The translations under genes and the position numbers were made by a program. DNA of 64,000 nt, taken from CAWGHZ01 sp963775315 (GTDB lineage Bacteria > Pseudomonadota > Alphaproteobacteria > MPNO01 > DASWLB01). Every line of letters starts with the position of its first letter. The stretch's first letter is position 1. The notes under the pieces were generated by a model, which was given only the letters and a program-made list of their open reading frames with translations, did no database searches and was not told where the DNA came from. The DNA is taken from the NCBI GenBank assembly GCA_963775315.1, contig CAVZIN010000006.1, forward strand, positions 18,740 through 82,739. The letters run 5' to 3'. Shown piece by piece: positions 48,230 to 55,781 of this stretch.

Positions 48230-49369
48230 CTACGCGCTGCCCCAGACCTCCTGGGCGACCTCGACGATGAGGGCGAGCTTGCGGCGCTGGTCGTCGAGCG
48301 TGATCGGATTGCCCTTGGCGACGGACGCAAAGCCGCACTGGGGCGAGAGGCAGAGGTTCTCCAGCGGCAGATACTTCGCCGCGTCATCGATCCGGCGCTT
48401 GAGCTGGTCCTTCGTGTCGTTCTCCGGGCGCTTGGTGGTGACGAGCCCGAGCACGACCGTCTTCGTCTTCGGGCAGAAGCGGAGCGGCGCGAAATCGCCC
48501 GAGCGCAGGTCGTCGTATTCGAGGAAGTAGGCGTCGACGTCGAACTTGTTGAACAGGGCGTCGGCCACGAACTCGTATCCGCCCTCGGCCATCCAGTTGC
48601 CGGCCGAGTTGCCGCGGCAGACATGCATGGCGACCGTCACGCCGGCCGGCCGGTTCCGCGTCGCCGCCGAGACCATGCGCGCCTGGATGCCGATCTGCTC
48701 CTCCGGCTCCCAGCCGAGCTTGCGCGCGGTCTCCTGGAACTTGGGGTCGCAGATATAGGCGGCGTCGGTATTGTCGATCTGGACATAGGTGCAGCCGGCC
48801 GCGGCGAGGTCGGCGATCTCCTCGCGATAGACGCTGCCGACATCCTCGAAGAACGGGTCGAGCTCGGGATAGGCTTCCTCGCTCACCCCGGCGCGGGCGC
48901 CGCGGACGAACAGCAAGGTGGGCGACGGCATGGTCACCTTCACCGTGCGCTTGGTCAGCGACTTGGTGAAGTTGAAGTCGTTGAGGGCGATGCCGCCCGG
49001 CTTCCGCTTGAGCTTGCCCTCTGTATAGAAGACCGGCGGCCGCGAGCCCGCGCCCGAGAAGGTGAACGGCCCCTCCTGGCGGCGCAAGGTCAGCCCGTCG
49101 ATGCGCCGCGCGAGGTCATAGGCCCACGACGCGCGGCGGAACTCGCCGTCGGTGATCGAGTTGAGCCCGACCGACTCCTGGAACGCCACCGCCTCGCGGA
49201 TGCATTCGTTCTCGGTGCGGTTGAGTTCGTCCGTCTCCATGGCGAGGAGGGCGGACTGGGCATGCGCGCCGTCGCCGGCGAGACCGGCCTTTTCGCGCGC
49301 CTCCAGAAGGCGCTTCGGGCGCAGCAGGCTTCCCACGTGGTCGGCACGGAACGGCGGATTGATCTTCAT
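48230..49369 (-). CDS. MetE C-terminal-domain-like methyltransferase, copy 2
   Basis: 379 residues from the ATG at 49369. Opens INPPFRADHVGSLLRPKRLL, almost the same as copy 1 at 40.6 kb, and retains VTVAMHVCRGNSAG and LSPQCGFASV with the predicted Zn-ligand His/Cys residues. Overall paralogous to copy 1. It is convergent with the LigB-type gene and divergent from the next cluster. A folate- or corrinoid-independent methyl transfer is possible; physiological acceptor unknown. Confidence 0.85.
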   Translation of the reverse strand: MKINPPFRADHVGSLLRPKRLLEAREKAGLAGDGAHAQSALLAMETDELNRTENECIREAVAFQESVGLNSITDGEFRRASWAYDLARRIDGLTLRRQEGPFTFSGAGSRPPVFYTEGKLKRKPGGIALNDFNFTKSLTKRTVKVTMPSPTLLFVRGARAGVSEEAYPELDPFFEDVGSVYREEIADLAAAGCTYVQIDNTDAAYICDPKFQETARKLGWEPEEQIGIQARMVSAATRNRPAGVTVAMHVCRGNSAGNWMAEGGYEFVADALFNKFDVDAYFLEYDDLRSGDFAPLRFCPKTKTVVLGLVTTKRPENDTKDQLKRRIDDAAKYLPLENLCLSPQCGFASVAKGNPITLDDQRRKLALIVEVAQEVWGSA

Positions 49370-49496
49370 GGGTTCCATCCATCCGGTATGCGTTGGCTGG
49401 CGGCCACCCATAGCGGGATTCCGCGCGGCGCGAAACCCCGACCTTCCGCCTGCCCCTTCGCCGCGCTACCATCGGACGCAAACTGGGGAGGAAGCG

Positions 49497-50039
49497 ATGG
49501 CCCGCGTGCCCTACCTCGACGTCCCGCCGCCCGAGGGCGACCCCCGCCGGCACGTCACCAACGTGGGGCGCGCGCTCGCCAACAGCCCCGGCGCGGCAAG
49601 ATGCTCGAACGCGATGGCGATGTACCTGCGCCACCAGTCGAAGCTCGATCCGCGGCTCCGCGAGCTCGCCATCCTGCAGGTCGGGTACTTGGCGAACAGC
49701 CCCTACGAATACTCGCACCACTGCCAGATCGCGCTCGGGGTCGGGGTCAGCGAGGCCGACATCAAGGCGATCGCCGACGAGACTCTGGGCAAGCCCACCC
49801 ACCTCGAGCCGCTGGAGAAGTCGGTGCTGCGCGCGGCGCGCGAGATGACGCGCGACGTCGCCCTGTCGGACGAGACCTTCGCCGAGCTGGAGGCCGCGTT
49901 CGACAACGAGCGGCTGCTCGACCTTCTGATCTCGATCTCGAACTACAATGGGGTCGTGCGCATCCTCGCCGCCCTCAAGGTCGACGTCGAGCCGGAGTAC
50001 GAGCAGTACCTGAAGAAATTCCCGCTGTCGAAGGCGTGA
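49497..50039 (+). CDS. Carboxymuconolactone decarboxylase/AhpD-family protein
   Basis: 180 residues. All-helical AhpD-like fold with LDPRLRELAILQVGYLAN and SPYEYSHHCQIALGVG. The AhpD Cys pair is absent; a single Cys follows the His pair, as in carboxymuconolactone decarboxylase-like members. A GGGGAGGAAG site is eight bases upstream. First gene of a coupled plus-strand group (its TGA overlaps the next ATG). Possible roles are gamma-carboxymucono-lactone decarboxylation or another decarboxylation step. Confidence 0.85.
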   Translation: MARVPYLDVPPPEGDPRRHVTNVGRALANSPGAARCSNAMAMYLRHQSKLDPRLRELAILQVGYLANSPYEYSHHCQIALGVGVSEADIKAIADETLGKPTHLEPLEKSVLRAAREMTRDVALSDETFAELEAAFDNERLLDLLISISNYNGVVRILAALKVDVEPEYEQYLKKFPLSKA

Positions 50040-50560
50040 TGGCGACGGTCGCCAATGGCGCGCTGTCCGGGGCCGACATCCTCGCCGCGCTCAAGCGCGC
50101 GAACATCGCCCATGTGGCGGCGTTGCCCGACATAACGACCAGCGAGGGGCTGCTCTGGCCGCTGTCGCGCGACCCGCACTTCCGGCTGATCCGGCTCTGC
50201 AAGGAGGACGAGGGCGTCTCGATCTGCGCCGGGCTCGGCTACACAGGGGTCCGCGCGCTGCTCCTGATGCAGATGACCGGGTTCTTCGATTCGGTGAACG
50301 CGATCCGCGCCATCGGCTGCGAATACAACAACCCGATCTGCATGATGATCGGAATGCTGAACAAGGAGCCGGGCGTGCCGCCCCGCCAGTCCAAGGCGTT
50401 CGGCGTGCGCATTGTCGAGCCGATCCTCGACGCGATGGAAATCCCTCACATGTGCCTCGAAGGGCCGGACGACGTGGCGCGCGTGCCGGCGGCGATCGAC
50501 CACGCCTATGCCGAATCGCGCCCGCTTGCCATCCTGTTCGGCTCGGAGATCGCGCCATGA
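50039..50560 (+). CDS. Split ThDP-dependent decarboxylase, Pyr-domain subunit
   Basis: 173 residues. Equivalent to the N-terminal pyrimidine-binding domain of thiamine-diphosphate enzymes: LIRLCKEDEGVSICAGLGYTG contains the conserved Glu that contacts the pyrimidine ring. Resembles the alpha subunit of sulfopyruvate decarboxylase (ComD) and phosphonopyruvate decarboxylase-like proteins. The ATG overlaps the preceding TGA and its stop overlaps the next ATG, so both halves are made together. Confidence 0.8.
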   Translation: MATVANGALSGADILAALKRANIAHVAALPDITTSEGLLWPLSRDPHFRLIRLCKEDEGVSICAGLGYTGVRALLLMQMTGFFDSVNAIRAIGCEYNNPICMMIGMLNKEPGVPPRQSKAFGVRIVEPILDAMEIPHMCLEGPDDVARVPAAIDHAYAESRPLAILFGSEIAP

Positions 50561-51150
50561 TGGGCCGCAAGGAGTGCTTGCGCCGCCTCGCCGAGCTGCG
50601 CGGCGACGCCATCGTGATCGCGGCCTATTCCTCCGCTTTCGCTTGGCGCGAGACCGACCCGAGCCCGCTCAACTTCGTCTCGCTCGGCGCGATGGGCCAG
50701 GGTTCGTCGCACGCGCTCGGCATCGCGCTCGGCCTCCCCGACCAGAAGATCATTGTGCTCGACGGCGACGGGAGCCTTTTGATGAACCTCGGCAGCCTGG
50801 TCACGATCGCCAACGCGGCGCCCCGGAATCTCGTCCATTTCGTGGTCGAGAACGGCTGCTACGAGGCGAACGGCAGCCATCCCATTCCGGGCCAGGGCAA
50901 GGTGAGCTTCGCCGGCCTCGCCCGCGCCGCGGGCTACGCCGCGGTGTGGGAGTTCGACGGGCTCAACCGTTTCGCCGCCGAGCTGCCTGAGGTGCTGGCC
51001 GCGCCGGGCCCTGTCTTCGCCACGCTGAAGGTGACGGCAGACGACCAGCCCGAGCTCGACTACGGCTTCATGCATTCGCCGGCGCGGCGCACCGAGTTCA
51101 AGGCCGCGCTTGCGCCGCTGATCGCCGCGCGCGACGCGAAGGCGAGGTGA
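50557..51150 (+). CDS. Split ThDP-dependent decarboxylase, PP-domain subunit
   Basis: 197 residues. Contains the ThDP diphosphate/Mg motif GDGSLLMNLGSLVTIANAAPRNLVHFVVENGCY, shown here only by position (about residues 70-102): GDG at its start and N before the Gly-Cys-Tyr. Opening AAYSSAFAWRE and LGAMGQGSSHALGIALGL match the ComE-like beta subunit. With the preceding gene it forms a complete ThDP enzyme that would decarboxylate a 2-oxo acid. Substrate unknown. Confidence 0.8.
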   Translation: MMGRKECLRRLAELRGDAIVIAAYSSAFAWRETDPSPLNFVSLGAMGQGSSHALGIALGLPDQKIIVLDGDGSLLMNLGSLVTIANAAPRNLVHFVVENGCYEANGSHPIPGQGKVSFAGLARAAGYAAVWEFDGLNRFAAELPEVLAAPGPVFATLKVTADDQPELDYGFMHSPARRTEFKAALAPLIAARDAKAR

Positions 51151-51152
51151 CC

Positions 51153-52232
51153 ATGGATCGCGAGCTTGTCGCCATCGACGCCGACGGGCACGTCATCGAG
51201 TCGGACGAGCTGTTCACCGACTACCTCGCCCCCGCCTATCGCGGCCGCATGCCCGGCAACGTGCTCAATTCGCGGGGCGTCCGGCGGCTGATCGTCGACG
51301 GCATCGTCCACCCGCCCTTCCCCGCTTCGATCTCGACCCGGAAGCCGATGGCAGCCGCGGACCGCATCAAGGTGCTGGACAAGGAGAGGGTGCGCGCCGC
51401 GGTACTGTTTCCGTCCGGGGGGCTGGTCGCGATGTACGCCTGCGAGCCGCCGTTCGCGCAGGAGGTAGCGCGCGCCTACAATGACTGGATCGCCGACTAC
51501 TGCGCGCCCTTCCGGGAACGGCTCTACTGGGCCGGCGTTGTCGCGCTGCACGAGCCCGCGGTGGCGGTGGCCGAGGCACAGCGAGCAGTTGCGAAGGGGG
51601 CGGTGGGGATTGCGATCCGGCCCAACCCCTGCCTCGGCCGCACGCTGGACGACCCGGCCTACGATCCGCTTTGGGCGGCGATCGAGGAGACGGGCGTGCC
51701 TTTTTGCGTGCACGAGACGACGGGCGATCCGGTCACCGCCGCGGGCGACCGCTACGGCATCCGGAACGAGGAGCGCTACGCCTTCAACCATGTGATCTCG
51801 CATGCGTTCGAGCAGATGTTCGCCGCACTCTCGATCGTCTGCGGTGGCGTTTGCGAGCGGTTCCCGCGCCTCAAGGTGGCGTTCCTCGAAGCGGGCTGCA
51901 GCTGGGCGCCGAACTGGCTCGCTCGCATGGACGACCATTTCGCGCACCGCAAGCTCGGCCCACAGATGCCGATCAAGCTGAAGCCGAGCGAGTATTTCGA
52001 GCGCCAGTGCCTGGTGAGCTGCGACCCCGGCGACCACACCTTGCCGCTGGCGGTCGCCGGGATCGGCGCGCACAAGGTGGCCTTCGCGACGGACTATCCG
52101 CATTTCGATTCCGGCGGCGGCGCCGTCGCCGCGCTGCTCGACGTGCCCGGGGTTTCGGCGGCCGACCAGCGCAAGATCCTCTGGGACAACGCCGCGACGT
52201 TTTACGGGCTGAAGCTCTCCGTCCCCGCGTGA
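51153..52232 (+). CDS. Amidohydrolase-superfamily protein, ACMSD/LigW type
   Basis: 359 residues from the ATG at 51153, which has GAGGTGA in front of it; a GTG at 51147 is an alternative. TIM-barrel metal-dependent decarboxylase/hydrolase family 2: DADGHVIE at the first strand (in place of DxHxH), HETTGDP mid-barrel, HAFEQMFAALSIVCGG, and the final Asp in FATDYPHFDSGG. Relatives are ACMS decarboxylase, 5-carboxyvanillate decarboxylase LigW and 2,6-dihydroxybenzoate decarboxylase. In this gene group a nonoxidative decarboxylation of an aromatic acid or semialdehyde is likely. Confidence 0.85.
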   Translation: MDRELVAIDADGHVIESDELFTDYLAPAYRGRMPGNVLNSRGVRRLIVDGIVHPPFPASISTRKPMAAADRIKVLDKERVRAAVLFPSGGLVAMYACEPPFAQEVARAYNDWIADYCAPFRERLYWAGVVALHEPAVAVAEAQRAVAKGAVGIAIRPNPCLGRTLDDPAYDPLWAAIEETGVPFCVHETTGDPVTAAGDRYGIRNEERYAFNHVISHAFEQMFAALSIVCGGVCERFPRLKVAFLEAGCSWAPNWLARMDDHFAHRKLGPQMPIKLKPSEYFERQCLVSCDPGDHTLPLAVAGIGAHKVAFATDYPHFDSGGGAVAALLDVPGVSAADQRKILWDNAATFYGLKLSVPA

Positions 52233-52298
52233 GCGGCGCCTCGGCTCGGCGCCGAGTGAGAAGGCGGCGCGCATGAAGCTTCCACGACCGGCGACACC

Positions 52299-54122
52299 AT
52301 GACCCAACAGCAAATCCTCCTCGTCGCCCTCGTGGGTGCGATTCTCGCGCTGATGCTGTGGGGGCGCGTACGCCACGACCTGGTAGCCGCGGGCGGGCTG
52401 CTGACCGGCGTGGTCACTGGGCTGATCCCGCAGGAGGACGCGTTCTCCGGCTTCTCGAACGAGGCGGTTCTGATCGTCGCGCTGGTCCTGATCGCGTCGC
52501 GCGCGCTCGAAAATTCCGGCGCGCTGTCGATGCTGGCCCGCCCCCTCGCCGACGGCGAACGCAACGTCACCGGCCATATCGCGCTGACCGCCGGGATCGG
52601 CGCGGCGCTCTCGGCCGTCATCAACAACGTCGCCGCCCTCGCCCTCTTGATGCCGGTCGATATGCAGGCCGCGCGGCGGGCCGCCCGCCCGCCCGGCACG
52701 ACGCTGATGCCGCTCGCCTTCGCCACCATGCTGGGCGGGATGGTGACGCTGATCGGCACGCCGCCCAACATCGTCGCATCGGCGATCCGCGCCCGCGCGC
52801 TCGGCAAGCCCTACAGCATGTTCGACTTCACGCCCGTCGGGCTGGTGGTCGCCGTCGCGGGCGTCGCGTTCGTGGCGCTGATCGGCTGGCGCCTGGTGCC
52901 GCGGCGGAAGGATTCGGGTGCCGCGCCAGCGCCGGCGTCCTTCGTGGCCGAGCTGCCGGTGCCCGAGGGCTCGCCCGTCATCGGACGGTACGGGGCCGAC
53001 CTCGACCAGGAAACCGAGCAGGCCGACGTGCTGCTGCTCGGGCTCGTGCGCGACCGCGAACGGCACTACGCCCGCGCCCGGGTCATGGCGATCGCGGCGG
53101 GCGACCGGCTGCTGGTCGAAGGCTCGGCAGGCGCCATCGGCGCCTTCATCAAGGCCGCGGGTCTGGCCGAGCCGGCCCCGGCCCCCGCCCCGGCCCCCGC
53201 ACCCGCCGCGGCCGAAAAGGAAGGCGCCGCGGCCGAGAAGCCGGCGGAGAAAGCGGCCGAGAAGCCGACGGCGCCCGAGATCGTCGAGGCGGTGGTGCGG
53301 GCCGAATCGCGCCTCACAGGGCGAACGGCGCGCCAGATCGGTCTCCGCACCCGCTTCGGGATCGTCATCCTCGGCCTCACCCACGCGGGCGTGATGGAGC
53401 GCGAGCAGGTGCGCGACCGGCCGATCGACGCAGGCGACCTCTTGCTGCTGACCGGACGCGGCGCGACCGAGGCGACGCTCGACCTCCTGGGACTGATCCC
53501 TGTGCACCGCGTGGGCGTCGCGCCGGTACGCCCGTTCGGCATCGCCTTGGCGGTCGGGCTGTTCGCCGCCGCCATCGCGGTGGCGAGCTTCGGCGTCTTG
53601 TCCTTCGCCGTCGCGATCGCCATCGCCGTTGCGGCCTATGCCGCGCTCGGCCTCGTGCCTGCGCGCGAGTTCTATCAGCAGGTCGAGTGGCCCGTGGTGG
53701 TGATGGTCGCCTGCCTGCTGCCGGTCGGCGCGGCGTTCGACCGGCTGGGCTGCACCGACCTGGTGACGCAATGGCTCGTCAGGCTGACCGCCGGGACCGG
53801 GCCGGTCGTCGCGTTGGTTGCGCTTATGGTCGTCATCATGGCGCTGACCGACGTGCTCAACAACGTCGCCACCATCGTGATCGCCGGCCCGATCGCCATC
53901 GACCTTGCCCGCAGCATGCACGTCAATCCGGACACGTTCCTGATGGGCGCCGCGGTCGCCACGTCCTGCGCCTTCCTCACCCCGATCGGGCACAAGAACA
54001 ACACGCTGATCATGGGGCCCGGCGGGTACCGCTTCTCGGACTACTGGCGGATGGGGCTGCCGCTCGAGCTGTTCGTGCTAGCGGTCGCCGTGCCGATGCT
54101 CCTGATCGTCTGGCCGCTTTAG
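52299..54122 (+). CDS. SLC13-type permease with two TrkA-C (RCK-C) domains
   Basis: 607 residues. N-terminal half: helices with VINNVAALALLMPVDM and MLGGMVTLIGTPPNIVAS, the NNxA and TPxN elements of the ArsB/SLC13 (DASS) fold. The middle region (about 220-385) has two TrkA-C domains, separated by a low-complexity linker of Ala-Pro repeats and Ala-Glu-Lys repeats. The second half repeats the elements as LNNVATIVIAGPIAID and FLTPIGHKNNTLI. Such proteins carry sulfate, dicarboxylates or cations in SLC13 relatives. It is probably the importer for the compound handled by the preceding cluster. Confidence 0.88.
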   Translation: MTQQQILLVALVGAILALMLWGRVRHDLVAAGGLLTGVVTGLIPQEDAFSGFSNEAVLIVALVLIASRALENSGALSMLARPLADGERNVTGHIALTAGIGAALSAVINNVAALALLMPVDMQAARRAARPPGTTLMPLAFATMLGGMVTLIGTPPNIVASAIRARALGKPYSMFDFTPVGLVVAVAGVAFVALIGWRLVPRRKDSGAAPAPASFVAELPVPEGSPVIGRYGADLDQETEQADVLLLGLVRDRERHYARARVMAIAAGDRLLVEGSAGAIGAFIKAAGLAEPAPAPAPAPAPAAAEKEGAAAEKPAEKAAEKPTAPEIVEAVVRAESRLTGRTARQIGLRTRFGIVILGLTHAGVMEREQVRDRPIDAGDLLLLTGRGATEATLDLLGLIPVHRVGVAPVRPFGIALAVGLFAAAIAVASFGVLSFAVAIAIAVAAYAALGLVPAREFYQQVEWPVVVMVACLLPVGAAFDRLGCTDLVTQWLVRLTAGTGPVVALVALMVVIMALTDVLNNVATIVIAGPIAIDLARSMHVNPDTFLMGAAVATSCAFLTPIGHKNNTLIMGPGGYRFSDYWRMGLPLELFVLAVAVPMLLIVWPL

Positions 54123-54158
54123 CTTTGCGAAGTCGCCGCCGCCGTCGGCGCGCCAACG

Positions 54159-55781
54159 TCAGGCGTCGAGCACCTCGCGCAGCCGTTCGGCCAGCTCGCC
54201 TTCGAGATACGGCTTGGCGAGGAAGGGATAGCCGCCGATGCTGTGGCCCTTCACATCGGCGTCGCCAGGATAGCCCGAGGTCAGCAGTACCTTGATCTCG
54301 GGGCGCAGGTCGCGCGCCGCTGCCGCAAGCTGCAGCCCAGTCAGCCGGTTCGGCATCACCATGTCGGAGAACAGGAGGTCGATCCGCTCGTCCCCCTCGA
54401 TGATGTCGAGCGCTTCGCGCGCGTCGCCCGCCGTCAGCACGCGGTAGCCGAGGTCCGACATTGTCATGCTGACCGCCTCGCGCACCATCGCGTTGTCCTC
54501 CACCATCAAGATGGTCTCGCCGCCGCCGGCCGAGGCGGTAGCCGCTTCGTCGCGGACCGCGCTCCGCTCGGCGGTGGTCGTTCCCTCGGTCCGCGGCAAA
54601 TAGATCGCGAGGCGCGCGCCTTTCCCCGGCGTCGATTCGACCCCCACGTTGCCGCCGGCCTGCCGGGCGAAGCCGTAGACCTGGGCGAGGCCGAGGCCGC
54701 TGCCCTTGCCGACGTCCTTGGTGGTGAAGAAGGGCTCGAACGCATGCGCCAGGATCTCGGGCGACATTCCGATGCCTGTGTCGGTCGCGGCGATGCAGAC
54801 ATAGTCGCCCTGGCGCAGGGCGACGCGCGGGGCGGCGCGATGGCCATCGGGCACGTTCTCGGTCGAAAGGCGGAAGGTGCCGCCGTCGGGCATGGCGTCG
54901 CGCGCGTTAACGGCGAGGTTGAGCAGGGCGACCTCGAACTGGTTGGCGTCGCCCCGGCCACACCACAAATCGTCGGCGAGGGCGAGGTCGAGCATGACGC
55001 GCTCGCCCAGCGCGCGGCGCAGGAAGTCGTCCATCGACCGGATGGAGGCGTTTGCGTCGAACAGGTCGACCTGCTGACTCTCGCGCCGCGCGAAGGCGAG
55101 CAGCCGGTTGGTCAGCCGCTCGCAATCCTGCGCCGCCTGCCGTCCCGCGATGGTGAGGCGCAGCAGCTCGGCATCGTGCTCGCCGCAACCCTGCCGCAGC
55201 GTGCGCTCCATCTTCTCCAGGCTGCCCAGGATGACGACCAGGAAGTTGTTGAAGTCATGCGCGATGCCGCCGGTGAGCTGGCCGATCGCGTCGAGCTTGT
55301 GGGCATGCTGCAGCGCCTCCTCGGCGGAGGCGCGCTGTTCCGACTCCGCCTCGAGCTTGCGTTCGAGCGAGGTGGCGAGACGGCGCAGCTCCTCCTCCGC
55401 CTCCCGCATGCGGAGCAGCGCCCGGACCGTCGCCACCAGCTCCTCTGGCTCGAGCGGTTCTACTAGGTACGCATCGGCGCCGCCCGCGAGCCCGAGCGCC
55501 TTGTCGTGCGCGCTGGTGAACGCCGCCGAGGTCTGAAGCACCACAGTGGCCGGCCGGTCGGCCTTGATTTCGCGGCAGAGCTCGAGCCCGTCGGCGTCCG
55601 GCAGACGCACGTCGAGCACGATGAGATCGGGGGACAAGCGCTCGATCGCGTCGCGCGCGGCGGCGGCGTTGATCGCCTCCTCCACGGCGAAGCCCGCCCG
55701 GTCCAGAACATGCGTCTTGAAGTAGCGCCCGGCGTCGTGGTCATCCACGACCAGCACGCGCGCCGGAGAGTCTTCGCTCAT
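54159..55781 (-). CDS. Hybrid sensor kinase, REC-HisKA-HATPase-REC
   Basis: 540 residues. N-terminal receiver: VLVVDDHDAGRYF with phospho-Asp in LIVLDVRLPDADGLEL. A coiled-coil stretch (about 125-160, AEEELRRLATSLERKLEAE) leads to the HisKA box GGIAHDFNNFLVVI, HATPase N-box NLAVNARDAMPDGG, G-boxes DTGIGMS and KGSGLGLAQV. The C-terminal receiver is ILMVEDNAMVREAV with LLFSDMVMPNRL. It has no membrane segment or sensory domain. Its ATG overlaps the stop of the preceding kinase gene (ATGA). Last gene of the stressosome operon; its REC domains could pass phosphate onward. Confidence 0.92.
   Translation of the reverse strand: MSEDSPARVLVVDDHDAGRYFKTHVLDRAGFAVEEAINAAAARDAIERLSPDLIVLDVRLPDADGLELCREIKADRPATVVLQTSAAFTSAHDKALGLAGGADAYLVEPLEPEELVATVRALLRMREAEEELRRLATSLERKLEAESEQRASAEEALQHAHKLDAIGQLTGGIAHDFNNFLVVILGSLEKMERTLRQGCGEHDAELLRLTIAGRQAAQDCERLTNRLLAFARRESQQVDLFDANASIRSMDDFLRRALGERVMLDLALADDLWCGRGDANQFEVALLNLAVNARDAMPDGGTFRLSTENVPDGHRAAPRVALRQGDYVCIAATDTGIGMSPEILAHAFEPFFTTKDVGKGSGLGLAQVYGFARQAGGNVGVESTPGKGARLAIYLPRTEGTTTAERSAVRDEAATASAGGGETILMVEDNAMVREAVSMTMSDLGYRVLTAGDAREALDIIEGDERIDLLFSDMVMPNRLTGLQLAAAARDLRPEIKVLLTSGYPGDADVKGHSIGGYPFLAKPYLEGELAERLREVLDA

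Noticed and set aside
51060..53993. 977-codon minus-strand open frame opposite the amidohydrolase and permease genes
   Set aside because: Antisense shadow in high-GC DNA with no domain.
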